This document shows, in pieces, positions 1 through 8,724 of a stretch of 64,000 bases of DNA. This stretch comes from Prosthecobacter fusiformis (GTDB taxonomy: Bacteria > Verrucomicrobiota > Verrucomicrobiia > Verrucomicrobiales > Verrucomicrobiaceae): contig NZ_SOCA01000003.1 of NCBI RefSeq assembly GCF_004364345.1, forward strand, positions 186,001 to 250,000, written 5' to 3'. The notes under the pieces were generated by a model, which saw nothing but the letters and a program-made list of their open reading frames with translations, had not been told where the DNA came from and searched no databases. The position numbers were made by a program, and so were the translations under genes. The stretch's first letter is position 1; the number at the start of each line of letters is the position of its first letter.

Positions 1-1
1 C

Positions 2-679
2 ATTGATGTGCGCGATGAGGAACGCGGTCTCGCAACCATGAAAAAGCTGGGGCTGGAGGATCGGCAGTTCATCACTCTGCAACTGCGCACGCACACAGCT
101 AAGCACCCAGGGGTGGACAATCCGCCGCTGAATCCTCTGAACCCGACGCCGCAGATGGTGGCCGATGATGAAAGGCGCGCGGCGAAGTATCGTGAACTGG
201 TGACGATGTGGGTGCAGAAGACCGGCAAGAAGGTGCTCATCGCCCCCGAGGTAAAGAAGGAGATGGTGCATAACAAACGATTGATCTACGACCTGCTGCC
301 GCCAGAGATCCAAAAGAACGTATTGAACCTGGAGACCTTCTGGAATGCGGATGAGGCGGCTTCCGTTTTCGCTCGTGCTCACACCATTGTCTGCCATGAA
401 CCGCATTCGCCGATCATCGCACTGGCGAATGGTACGCCGATCATTCACACCTACTCGGAATTTCACAGCCCCAAGTGCTGGATGTTCAAGGACATCGGTT
501 TGGGTGAATGGCTGCTGGAGTTTGATGAAACGCCCGTGGAAAAAATGGCGGAGACGTTGCTGGCCATTGATTCGGATTACCCGGCTGCGCTCGCCAAGGT
601 GAAGAAGGCGATGGACTTTGTCCACGAGCGCCAGGGCGCGACAATGAAAGTGGTGGGCGAGATCACGGGCGCTGCCTGA
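2..679 (+). CDS. Polysaccharide pyruvyl transferase family protein, 3' part
   Basis: The reading frame is open to the left edge, so the gene begins outside the window; the GTG at 8 is only an internal codon. The visible 226 residues resemble the C-terminal half of the polysaccharide pyruvyl transferase family: a segment where the protein is treated as hidden (VFARAHTIVCHEPHS), then IALANGTPIIH, then a tail with GLGEWLLEFDE. Family members transfer pyruvate ketals or act as GT-B-like enzymes on surface polysaccharides. The substrate cannot be told. A perfect inverted repeat lies just downstream. Family call is from pattern recognition and moderately sure. Confidence 0.7.
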   Translation: MDVRDEERGLATMKKLGLEDRQFITLQLRTHTAKHPGVDNPPLNPLNPTPQMVADDERRAAKYRELVTMWVQKTGKKVLIAPEVKKEMVHNKRLIYDLLPPEIQKNVLNLETFWNADEAASVFARAHTIVCHEPHSPIIALANGTPIIHTYSEFHSPKCWMFKDIGLGEWLLEFDETPVEKMAETLLAIDSDYPAALAKVKKAMDFVHERQGATMKVVGEITGAA

Positions 680-700
680 TGATGAAGTGGCGATGATGGT

Positions 701-748
701 TTTTCCCGATCAAGTTAGGATTGATGAAATCCAGCCTGATCGGGAAAA
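701..748. repeat. Nested inverted repeat between genes
   Basis: TTTTCCCGATCA at 701-712 is the exact reverse complement of 737-748, and the loop holds a second stem, GGATT (718-722) with AATCC (728-732). The whole 48 bases can fold into one nearly continuous hairpin. The U-tract lies inside the stem rather than after it, so it is not a standard intrinsic terminator, but it could end transcription of the upstream gene on either strand. Confidence 0.6.
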
Positions 749-787
749 CAGCCGCTGAGGGACTTTGCTACGTATAGTGAACGGTGT

Positions 788-1273
788 ATGAATTCCTCCT
801 CCAAGCTCCGCTCTGTTCTGGCTCTGATAGGCTTCCTGGTGATCACCTTTTGTGCTCCGGCTTTCGGGGCTTTTGCGCCGCCGGGAGAATGGTATGCGGG
901 TTTGGTAAAACCGTCGTGGAATCCGCCCGCGTGGGTCTTTGGGCCGGCCTGGACCCTGCTTTATACTCTGATGGCGGTTGCAGCCTGGTTGGTGTGGAAG
1001 CGGGGTGGGTTTGGCGGGCAGAAGGGGCCGCTGACGCTCTACTTTATTCAATTGGCACTGAATGCTGTGTGGACGCCTGTTTTCTTTGGCGCGCATGAGC
1101 TGGGATGGGCGCTCGTGGTCATCCTGATGCTCTGGCTGGCCATTTTTGCCACGCTGCTGAGCTTCTGGCGGGTGCGGCAGATGGCGGGGCTGCTTTTTGT
1201 GCCTTATCTGGCGTGGGTGAGCTTTGCGACGGCACTGAATTTCATGCTTTGGCGGCTGAATCCTGCGGCCTGA
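788..1273 (+). CDS. tspO: TspO/MBR family tryptophan-rich sensory protein
   Basis: 161 residues, the usual TspO length, with five predicted membrane helices. Family signatures are clear: WYAGLVKPSWNPPAWVFGP near residue 40, the ALNAVWTPVFFG segment near 90, and the final helix with FATALNFMLWRLN. TspO proteins bind porphyrins and other hydrophobic ligands in the outer or cytoplasmic membrane and modulate stress responses. The ATG at 788 gives a compact first helix; the preceding bases show no clear Shine-Dalgarno. It stands alone, convergent with yaeQ, whose stop codon directly follows its own. The family is sure; the ligand is unknown. Confidence 0.93.
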   Translation: MNSSSKLRSVLALIGFLVITFCAPAFGAFAPPGEWYAGLVKPSWNPPAWVFGPAWTLLYTLMAVAAWLVWKRGGFGGQKGPLTLYFIQLALNAVWTPVFFGAHELGWALVVILMLWLAIFATLLSFWRVRQMAGLLFVPYLAWVSFATALNFMLWRLNPAA

Positions 1274-1837
1274 TCAGGCATCGGGATTTCCGTAAAGGCA
1301 GCTCAGGGTGATTTCGACAGAGTCCGTGCCATCGCCGACCCAGAGTGCGCCGTCTTGAAGAGTGAGTTGCAGGCTCATGGAGCGCTTGCACATCGCGGCG
1401 AGTTGCTGGCTTTGTTCGGCAGGCACCTGCCAGACGGTGAGGTTGCGCAGGCGCGTGAGCTTGCCTGCGATGCCACTCCACCAGGTGGCGGTGCTGGAAC
1501 TGAAGCTGTAAACGGAAACTCGGGCAGCGCGGCTGCACAGGCGGGTGATGCGTTTTTCATCCGGCTGACCTACTTCGATGACGTGCACCAACAGGCCAGT
1601 GAGGTCTTTTTGCACCAAGCAGGGCTCATCCGGCTCCCACATGTCCTTGCCAAATTCGAGCAGGCCCTGGTCATTGTTAGGCGGTGCATTGAGGGCAAAG
1701 GCGAGCAGGCGGATCATCATCCGCTCGTCCGTTTCAGAAGGGTGCCGTGCCAGGGTGAGGTTGTGATCGCTGTAGAGATTGCGATCAATGTCGGAGATAT
1801 TGAGACTGGCTTTGTGGATGGTGGCTTTGAGTGCCAT
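1274..1837 (-). CDS. yaeQ: YaeQ family protein
   Basis: 187 residues matching YaeQ: the N-terminus MALKATIHKASLNISDID, then YSDHNLTLARHPSETDERM and a C-terminal beta-rich part. YaeQ has a restriction-endonuclease-like (PD-(D/E)XK) fold and was once reported to suppress loss of the antiterminator RfaH in enteric bacteria; its cellular job is not established. The frame is open 50 codons further upstream (to 1987), but family members start at MALKAT, so the ATG at 1837 is chosen. The 3' end abuts tspO on the opposite strand. Family assignment is strong. Confidence 0.9.
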   Translation of the reverse strand: MALKATIHKASLNISDIDRNLYSDHNLTLARHPSETDERMMIRLLAFALNAPPNNDQGLLEFGKDMWEPDEPCLVQKDLTGLLVHVIEVGQPDEKRITRLCSRAARVSVYSFSSSTATWWSGIAGKLTRLRNLTVWQVPAEQSQQLAAMCKRSMSLQLTLQDGALWVGDGTDSVEITLSCLYGNPDA

Positions 1838-1949
1838 AAGGGGATGAGACCTTACCGCATCTGGGAGCAGGAACAAGATGACGCTAAGGGTTTTGAGAAT
1901 TCTCTTTAAAGGTGATGGGAAAGGCGTTGCCAGATGAGGAATGGATTCG

Positions 1950-3131
1950 ATGCTGGAAGGCGCTCTTTCCATTCTTATGAAATGCACTGCCTTATTCCTC
2001 GCGGCGATTTGTTCCCTTGGCCTCCTCCATGCTCAGGAGGATACCTCTGGTGATGCAGGCAGGCGCTTTGAAGGTACGATTGGTGAGAACCTGAAGATTA
2101 CGCTTCTTTTGGAAAGCACTTTGGATGAGGACGGTGAAACCAGCTACGACGGAGCTTATCATTACCACAAGACGGGCATCCCCATCAGCCTCACCCAAGT
2201 GCCGGATGCAGGGGAGCTGATCCGCCTACGCGAAAATGAAGGCAGCGATGCCGAAGGCCGGGAGACCTTCACCGGGCAATGGGCGGTGAAGCTGGATGGC
2301 ACGGACATCACTGGAACGTGGTCCACTCCAGATGGAAAAAAGAAGCTGCCCATCAGCCTGCGGGAGAGCTATCCGGCAGGGTCCGTGAGAGTGGTGACGA
2401 CTCAACTGGAGTCTGTGCAGACGCTGCGGAAGAATGGAGGAAAGCGGGGCTTTGAAATCAAGGTGCGCTATTTGCAGCTCGCTTCCCGGACGGCGGCAGC
2501 GGCGGAGATTAACCGGGTGTTACGGCAGGATGCGCTGAATGTGCCCGTGAATGAAGATGAAGACCCGACGCACATTCCCGAAAATCCCACGGAAAAGGAC
2601 ATCCTGGCGGCCATGGTCATGAAGGAGGAGGCAGGAGAGGATGAGGACTGGGAGGCCGCTTTTGTGGAGTCGGTGGATGACAGCCAGAGCGTGATGATGA
2701 ACGAGAGCGGATTCCTGACGGTGGAGTATGTCACCTGGACCTACACGGGAGGAGCCCACGGAAATTATGGCAGCAGCTACCGCAGTTTTGATCTGGAGAG
2801 TGGTCAGGAACTGCTGCTGGAGGATCTGGTAAAAACTGGTTACGAAAAACGCTGGGCGACACTGGGGGCTGCGGAATTGCTTTTGCAACAAGGCCTGAAG
2901 CCGGATGCACCATTGACTGAAGTGGGCCTGTTTGAAGATACGCTGGAGTTGAATGAAACCTGGTTTCTCACGCCTGGAGGCATCGGGTTCAGTTATGATC
3001 CGTATGAGATCGGACCTTATGGCCGGGGAATGATCCAGTTTGTGCTGCCGTGGAAGGACATTTTACCGGACCTGAAGCCCGGCAGCCGGATCTATGATAT
3101 GGCCAGCCGTTTGGGAGCAAAGACGAAGTAG
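1950..3131 (+). CDS. Secreted DUF3298/RsiV-type domain protein
   Basis: About 393 residues. A hydrophobic signal segment (KCTALFLAAICSLGLLHAQ) is followed by a beta-rich N-terminal region and, from about residue 180, a DUF4163/DUF3298-like arrangement: a helix with INRVL, then GGAHGNYGSSYRSFD and a final PYGRGMIQFVLPW. Similar domains occur in RsiV, the lysozyme-sensing anti-sigma factor, and in many secreted proteins. The ATG at 1950 has TGAGGA nine bases ahead; ATG 1977 (MKCTAL) would give a more standard signal peptide and is a fair alternative. No sigma factor is adjacent, so a sensing role is only a guess. Confidence 0.7.
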   Translation: MLEGALSILMKCTALFLAAICSLGLLHAQEDTSGDAGRRFEGTIGENLKITLLLESTLDEDGETSYDGAYHYHKTGIPISLTQVPDAGELIRLRENEGSDAEGRETFTGQWAVKLDGTDITGTWSTPDGKKKLPISLRESYPAGSVRVVTTQLESVQTLRKNGGKRGFEIKVRYLQLASRTAAAAEINRVLRQDALNVPVNEDEDPTHIPENPTEKDILAAMVMKEEAGEDEDWEAAFVESVDDSQSVMMNESGFLTVEYVTWTYTGGAHGNYGSSYRSFDLESGQELLLEDLVKTGYEKRWATLGAAELLLQQGLKPDAPLTEVGLFEDTLELNETWFLTPGGIGFSYDPYEIGPYGRGMIQFVLPWKDILPDLKPGSRIYDMASRLGAKTK

Positions 3132-3217
3132 TATTGGACGATGTTTGTAAAACAGGATGACAGGTCAGGGGTGACATCGCGTTGACGGGGGTTCGCTTTG
3201 CCGCGTATTGAATCGGG

Positions 3218-5566
3218 ATGAAAAAACGCCGTCAGGAACCCAAGAGAGCGGAGACTCCGCCGACGCCTTCAGAGGAGGCGGGGAAGGAGCGTGGCGGCAT
3301 GGGAGCGGTGGGTCTGGTTTTGGGAATGGTGGTATTGATCGGGCTGATCGGCTGGGGAATGTGGCCGAAGAAGAAAAACTATACTCCCGTGCCTGTGGCG
3401 GTGGTTCCCACGAAGAAGGTGGAGCCCTATGTGATGCCGGATGAGAAGGCTGCGTATGCGGAATATGCGGGCTCGCAGTCCTGCAAAGAATGCCATGCGG
3501 CGGAATTCGGGAAATGGGAAAACTCGCATCATGGGTTGGCGGAGCGAAAGCCGGATGACAAGCTGGACCTGGCCGGGTTTCACCCTCCGCAGATTTTCAA
3601 GCATGGCACGCAGACGACCGAGGCGCGGAAGAAGGATGGAGTGTATGAGCTGATCTCGCTCGGGTTTGGCGGCAAGAAGGAGGCTTATTCGGTGGAGAGG
3701 GTGATCGGTCATGCGCCGCTGCGGCAGTTTCTCGTGCATGGGCAGAATGGCCGGTTGCATGCGATGGAGGCCTGTTTTGATCCGAAAAAGGGAGACTGGT
3801 TCAATGTTTATGGGGATGAGGACCGCGTGCCGGGGGAGTGGGGACACTGGACGGGACGCGGCATGGTGTGGAACCAGATGTGCGCGAGCTGCCATAACAC
3901 ACGAGTGCGCAAAAACTATGACATGGAGACGGACAGCTACCGCACCAGTATGACAGAGCTGACCGTGAGCTGTGAATCCTGCCACGGTCCCATGAAGGCT
4001 CATGATGACTGGCAGCGTGAATACAAAGGCAGTGGGAAAAAGGATCCGACGGTGGTGAAGTGGACACGCGACCAGCAGGTGGAAAACTGCGCGGGATGCC
4101 ATGCGCGGCGCGGGGAGATCACGGGGGATTTTGTGCCAGGGGATTCATTTTGGGATCACTATCTGCTGACCATCACAGACCACACGGATATCTATTATCC
4201 AGATGGCCAGATCCGGGATGAAAACTATGAGTTCGCCAGTTTCTTCAGCAGCCGCATGTATCACTCCGGGGTACGGTGCATGGACTGCCATGACATGCAT
4301 AGCATGAAGACGATCCTGCCGGGCAACCAGCTTTGCATGCGGTGCCATACACCTGGCGGTTTCCCGAATGCGCCCGCGATCCTGCCGGAGATGCATAGCT
4401 TTCACCAAGCCACGAGCACGGGCAATGAATGCATCAACTGTCACATGCCGCAGACGACGTATATGCAGAGGCATCCGCGACATGATCATGGGTTCACCAT
4501 TCCTGATCCGCTGCTGACGAAGGAATACGGCGTGCCGAATGCCTGCAACAAATGCCACACGGATCAAACGGTGGACTGGGCCCTGGCAGCGACGGACAAA
4601 TGGTACGGTGAGCGGATGAATCGCAAGACACGCAGCCGGGCAGTGGCCATCGCCAAGGCACGCCAGGGAAACCCTGAAGGACGTGACGAACTGCTGAAAC
4701 TGCTCGAGAGTGATGAAACACCGCATTGGAAAGCCAGCGCGACTTTGTTGCTGGACCGCTGGGTGGCCGAACCACAGGTGCAACAAGCCTTGGCCAGGCA
4801 GATGGAGCATGAGCATCCGCTGGTGCGGCAGTCCGCCGCCCGCATCCTGGAGCCTGCCCTGCAAAACAGCGCTATACGTAGCGCTACTGAAAAGCTGCTG
4901 GAGGATCCATCCCGCAGCGTGCGGGTGACGGCGGCTTGGTCACTGAGGGATAGCCTGAATCTGGACAGCGCAGCCGGGAAAGACCTTCAGCACATGCTGC
5001 GGCTGAATGCGGACCAGCCCAGCGGGCAGATGCAGATGGGCCAGTTTTATTATGCGCAGCGGGATGTACCCAGCGCCATCCGACACATGGAAACGGCCAT
5101 CCGCTGGGATCCCAATTCGCCACCTTTTCACCATGATCTCGCACTGCTGTACAGTGCTGCTGGGAATACACCGAAGGTGATCGAGAAGCTGCGCGATGCC
5201 ATCCGACTGGCTCCTAACGAAGGTCAGTTTCACTACGAGCTGGGCCTGGCATTGAGTGAAACAGGTGACATGGAGGCCACCATCGCCGCCTTGAAGGAAT
5301 GCGTACGCGTGGCACCCCAATTCGCCCGAGCTTGGTATAATCTGGGCCTGGCTTTCAATGGTCAGGGCCGCACGGCTGAGGCAATGGATGCCCTGCGGCG
5401 GGGTGAAACGGCAGACCCTACGGACCCAGGCATCCCCTATGCACGCGCTACCATTCTTGCCCAGCTAGGGCAAAAGCAGCAGGCCATGGATGCCGCCCAA
5501 AAGGCTCTATCGATCAACCCCGGTTTTCAGGAAGCACGCCAGCTCCTGATGATGCTCAATCGGTAA
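3218..5566 (+). CDS. Octaheme c-type cytochrome with HEAT-like and TPR domains
   Basis: 782 residues. A basic N-terminus and one membrane helix (about 28-48) anchor the protein so that the rest faces the periplasm. Eight CxxCH haem sites follow between residues ~88 and 450: CKECH, CASCH, CESCH, CAGCH, CMDCH, CMRCH, CINCH and CNKCH. After them comes a helical HEAT-like stretch (~460-590), then four or so TPR units to the end. The cytochrome part resembles the cytochrome c554/NrfA-like multihaem superfamily, so electron transfer to a periplasmic acceptor is likely; the substrate is not visible. No maturation or oxidoreductase partner is next to it, although two envelope genes follow. Confidence 0.85.
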   Translation: MKKRRQEPKRAETPPTPSEEAGKERGGMGAVGLVLGMVVLIGLIGWGMWPKKKNYTPVPVAVVPTKKVEPYVMPDEKAAYAEYAGSQSCKECHAAEFGKWENSHHGLAERKPDDKLDLAGFHPPQIFKHGTQTTEARKKDGVYELISLGFGGKKEAYSVERVIGHAPLRQFLVHGQNGRLHAMEACFDPKKGDWFNVYGDEDRVPGEWGHWTGRGMVWNQMCASCHNTRVRKNYDMETDSYRTSMTELTVSCESCHGPMKAHDDWQREYKGSGKKDPTVVKWTRDQQVENCAGCHARRGEITGDFVPGDSFWDHYLLTITDHTDIYYPDGQIRDENYEFASFFSSRMYHSGVRCMDCHDMHSMKTILPGNQLCMRCHTPGGFPNAPAILPEMHSFHQATSTGNECINCHMPQTTYMQRHPRHDHGFTIPDPLLTKEYGVPNACNKCHTDQTVDWALAATDKWYGERMNRKTRSRAVAIAKARQGNPEGRDELLKLLESDETPHWKASATLLLDRWVAEPQVQQALARQMEHEHPLVRQSAARILEPALQNSAIRSATEKLLEDPSRSVRVTAAWSLRDSLNLDSAAGKDLQHMLRLNADQPSGQMQMGQFYYAQRDVPSAIRHMETAIRWDPNSPPFHHDLALLYSAAGNTPKVIEKLRDAIRLAPNEGQFHYELGLALSETGDMEATIAALKECVRVAPQFARAWYNLGLAFNGQGRTAEAMDALRRGETADPTDPGIPYARATILAQLGQKQQAMDAAQKALSINPGFQEARQLLMMLNR

Positions 5567-5651
5567 ATAGACGTCTGTTTTCGTAAAAATGCACGGTGGG
5601 AGTTGCCGCGCAGGGCTGGGTCCGTTAGACTCAAGGGAATTCCTAAAATAC

Positions 5652-6050
5652 ATGGCAAGACGCGCTCAATCCGGACTCAAACCCATGCACCTTATCGGCC
5701 TGCTGGCCCTGCTGGGGGCGGGCATTGGCGGAGGTTATGCGCTGCTGAATCGGTCCACCGATCCCATGACCGGTATCACCCCTCTGAGCACCGAGGAATA
5801 CCTGGAAAGCTCGACAGCGCTGAGCGGGAATACTTATAAAATCGAAGGCACGGTGGATGACCGGCTGGACAACTGGCGCGCAGCCGATGGCCGCCTGTTC
5901 AGTGTCCAGGTATCTGAAGCAGGTTCTTACATGCCCGTCTGGGTGCCGGCAGGCATGGAGACAAACATCCAGCGCGGCCAGCGATATGTTTTTAAAGTCC
6001 GCGTACTGGAGACGGGAGTCCTGGAAGTGTTGGAATTGTTCAAAGCCTGA
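5652..6050 (+). CDS. Small membrane-anchored protein of unknown function
   Basis: 132 residues. I do not recognise a family. The start at 5652 (MARRAQSG) gives a basic N-terminus and one membrane helix at about 11-32 (HLIGLLALLGAGIGGGYALL), with AAGGGAA-like bases about a dozen upstream. The remainder (~85 residues) is a small beta-rich domain, possibly OB-like, with the pattern YKIEGTVDDRL and YVFKVRVLETGVLEVLELF. The frame is open 21 codons further upstream. It precedes the next gene by seven bases, so the two are probably cotranscribed. Confidence 0.65.
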   Translation: MARRAQSGLKPMHLIGLLALLGAGIGGGYALLNRSTDPMTGITPLSTEEYLESSTALSGNTYKIEGTVDDRLDNWRAADGRLFSVQVSEAGSYMPVWVPAGMETNIQRGQRYVFKVRVLETGVLEVLELFKA

Positions 6051-6057
6051 AGCCTTT

Positions 6058-7992
6058 ATGAAAAAGCTGATTTTCACCGCTGCCTGCCTTGTCACTGGCT
6101 CCCTGGGAGCCCAGGTCCTGCCTTCGCCAGGAGCCTCACCGGCCCCACAATCTGCTCCGGCCAGTTCATCTCCTTCCGGGGGAGGTGGTGGCGGTGGCGG
6201 TAGCGGTAGCTCGCAAGGAGGAGACAACTCCATCTTTGGTGGCCTGATGCCGCATGTGGATGGCGGCAGCGAGACCGTGACCTGGGATGGAAAAATGTGG
6301 AACATGAACAACAACCGCATCGCGCGGGCGAAGTTCGAAATTTACCTGGCCACTCCAGAGGCTAAGAGTGCCGAAGATCAGGCGTATCGGGATATCATCG
6401 CCCAGATCACTCTGCTGCTGGCACCCACCCGCCAGGGCGGACCGGATGTGTCCAAGGCCTTTGCCCTTTTGCCAGAAGCCGGGGCTTATCCGATCGATGG
6501 CGGGATCTGCAACACCATTGCTAACGGCGTCTGGGACGTTTGGCTGGCCCAGCGGAAGGTGACCAACCTGCGTCAAGCCAATGACGCGATGCTGAAACGC
6601 CGCAAGGACCTGGAATGGAATACGGAGCAGGGCATGAACACGGCTCCCTTAACGCCCTCCACCTCCGGCGGCCCCACTAAAGGCAATGCCAACCAGCGCC
6701 AGCAGGCGGTTCAACAAGTGCAGACAAACAACACGACCTTTGGCCGCGTTTCCGGTTACATCAAAAGCATCGCTGAGATCGAAGGCCGCATGAAGATGAA
6801 CGAGACGGCCATCGGCCTGTCTGAGGTCACCAGCAAGACACAATTCCAGGCGCTGATGGTGCAGCTTTTCATGCAGCGTCGTTTTGAGCATGCCATCATC
6901 GCCTGCCGTCTTTATCCACATATGTTTCGGGATGGCGACAGCGTGTTGCAACTGGATGATAACTCAGATTTGAAAAAGATGTTCTCCGCCAGCATGGGCA
7001 TGCCGCCGACGGTGAGCCTGATCGATGGCTTTGCGTCCGAGGCCATCCGTGGGGTGGATGAAGCCGTGGTGGCCTTTGAGCAACTGGTGCTGCGCCAGGA
7101 CTATGACAGCGCCAGCAAGCGCCTCATGGAGGCCTATGCCGTCGGCGAGTTTCTGCCCCGCATCCGCCGTCTTCCCATGGCCACAAAGCTGAAGGTCCTG
7201 GATTATGTCCGGGATGGCAACCAGCTCATCAATGCCCTGGAGATGCGGGATTTTGGGCTGGCGGAGGAGCTGGTGAAAAAGCTGCGCCTTTCCTCCAGCG
7301 ACTTTGATTATTCCAAGCCCCTGGCCGCCATCGAAACGGCGCGGACACTCAGTGACATGCGCCTCACCGCGGCCCGCGCAGCCGCCGTCAAAGGGGATCA
7401 GGCCGGAGTCGCCGCAGAGCTGAAAGGCGCTGCGGAGATCTGGCCAACCAACCCAAAGCTGCGTGAAGTTTCCAACATGATCGGCCAAAACAGTGATGTG
7501 CAGGCGCAGGCCTTGCTGGATCTGGACCGTCTGCTCAGCCAGCGCAATTACCGTCAGGTATTCAATGATCAGGGCCGTTTCCTGGCCTCGGCCATCAATG
7601 ATCCTCTACGGCAGGAGCAGCTCAAGAAAGTGCTCACGGATATGAACCGGGTGAACATGGTGGTGCACGCCGCCGGAGAATCTGCCCGCAATGGTAACAG
7701 CTTCGGGGCCTGGGAGGCCATCGAGCGTGAATACGAGCAGTTTCCAGATGATCCTGAGATCACCAAATTGCGCTCGGACCTCAGCGTCAAAGCCAGCGAA
7801 TTTGTAAGCGCCATCGAGAAGGCGAAGCAGCATGAGCAGCGCAAGCAAAGCGGCTCCGCCATTGCCTGGTACCTGAAGGCCCGCCGTTTGTATCCGCCGA
7901 GTGAATTTGCCCGCAATGGCATTCAGCGTCTGGTGGCCGGGCTGAACGCCACGGGTGAAACATCCGTGGACGGTAGCAGCACCAATCCTTGA
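6058..7992 (+). CDS. Secreted helical-repeat protein, function unknown
   Basis: 644 residues beginning with a signal peptide (MKKLIFTAACLVTGSLGAQ), a proline/alanine/serine linker and a nine-glycine run near residue 42. The rest is almost entirely alpha-helical with repeat-like pairs (QALLDLDRLLSQRNYRQVF, AIAWYLKARRLYPPSEFARNG) typical of TPR scaffolds. The frame extends far upstream inside the previous gene, but the signal peptide fixes the start at 6058. It lies seven bases after the small membrane gene and probably works with it in the periplasm, perhaps as a protein-binding scaffold. No enzymatic motif is visible. Confidence 0.75.
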   Translation: MKKLIFTAACLVTGSLGAQVLPSPGASPAPQSAPASSSPSGGGGGGGGSGSSQGGDNSIFGGLMPHVDGGSETVTWDGKMWNMNNNRIARAKFEIYLATPEAKSAEDQAYRDIIAQITLLLAPTRQGGPDVSKAFALLPEAGAYPIDGGICNTIANGVWDVWLAQRKVTNLRQANDAMLKRRKDLEWNTEQGMNTAPLTPSTSGGPTKGNANQRQQAVQQVQTNNTTFGRVSGYIKSIAEIEGRMKMNETAIGLSEVTSKTQFQALMVQLFMQRRFEHAIIACRLYPHMFRDGDSVLQLDDNSDLKKMFSASMGMPPTVSLIDGFASEAIRGVDEAVVAFEQLVLRQDYDSASKRLMEAYAVGEFLPRIRRLPMATKLKVLDYVRDGNQLINALEMRDFGLAEELVKKLRLSSSDFDYSKPLAAIETARTLSDMRLTAARAAAVKGDQAGVAAELKGAAEIWPTNPKLREVSNMIGQNSDVQAQALLDLDRLLSQRNYRQVFNDQGRFLASAINDPLRQEQLKKVLTDMNRVNMVVHAAGESARNGNSFGAWEAIEREYEQFPDDPEITKLRSDLSVKASEFVSAIEKAKQHEQRKQSGSAIAWYLKARRLYPPSEFARNGIQRLVAGLNATGETSVDGSSTNP

Positions 7993-7995
7993 GCC

Positions 7996-8706
7996 TTAAG
8001 CGCGGGGAGATTCTTCTTCCACAGGAGGCTCCTCTTCGGCCGCCGTTGCCTCCTGCAGCTCAGCCGGGTCAGATTCTGGCACTGCTTCCTCAGGCTTTTC
8101 TGAGGCCGGGGCGTCAGGGGCAGCTTCGGCCGTATCGGTTTTTACCAGCTTGCCGTCAGGGCCGAATTTCATTCCCGCCGCCTTGGCTGCTTCTGCCGCC
8201 GGGCCGCCGAAGCCCAGGAGCATGGCCACTTCATCCTGCATCTGCGCCAGTTCATCCAGGCGCAGCTCAGGGTCGCGGATCATGAAGACTTCTCCCGTCT
8301 TTTTGTTTTCGTAAAACATCATCCGGCCCTGCTCCGTCTCCTTGGTGGCCGTGGGGGAAAGGATGCGTTTGCGCTCCAGCATCAGGGCCAGGATGTAGCG
8401 GGCATCTTCGGTCTGCGGTTCATCTTCCTCCACAAAGCGCTGGAGCAGGGCCATGGCGCTTTCTTTGCTGGTCACTTCGGGACGTTGTTCGACGATTTGT
8501 GGGGAGTAAGTCGTGCGCCAGTAGGCCACAGGAGTCCGCTCTGCCAGCTCCTCTTTCCAGGCATCCAGGCCCACATCCCGGCGCAGGTAGCCGCCCGTTT
8601 CCGGGTCAAAGTAAATCGCGGTATGAAACACCTCTCCTTCCACAAAAGAGCGGCCAGAAAGGGCGCATTGATGAGCACGGGAGCGGATGGACCAGTTTTG
8701 GATCAC
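7996..8706 (-). CDS. Conserved-looking protein of unknown function
   Basis: 236 residues, no signal peptide or membrane segment. The N-terminal ~95 residues contain an ordered pattern, CALSGRSFVEGEVFHTAIYF followed by YLRRDVGLDAW and AYWRTTY. This resembles a small domain I associate with proteins of planctomycetes and verrucomicrobia that lacks an assigned function. The middle is helical (ILALMLERKRIL, MMFYENKKTGEVFMIRDPEL), and the last ~50 residues are an acidic, proline- and alanine-rich tail. It follows the LptF/G-like gene by 18 bases on the same strand, so it may be the last gene of that envelope operon. I infer no function. Confidence 0.7.
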   Translation of the reverse strand: MIQNWSIRSRAHQCALSGRSFVEGEVFHTAIYFDPETGGYLRRDVGLDAWKEELAERTPVAYWRTTYSPQIVEQRPEVTSKESAMALLQRFVEEDEPQTEDARYILALMLERKRILSPTATKETEQGRMMFYENKKTGEVFMIRDPELRLDELAQMQDEVAMLLGFGGPAAEAAKAAGMKFGPDGKLVKTDTAEAAPDAPASEKPEEAVPESDPAELQEATAAEEEPPVEEESPRA

Positions 8707-8724
8707 GGATGCAGATGGGCTGAG

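Noticed and set aside
1355-1909. 184-codon plus-strand frame over yaeQ
   Set aside because: Antisense to a clear YaeQ protein; no motif.
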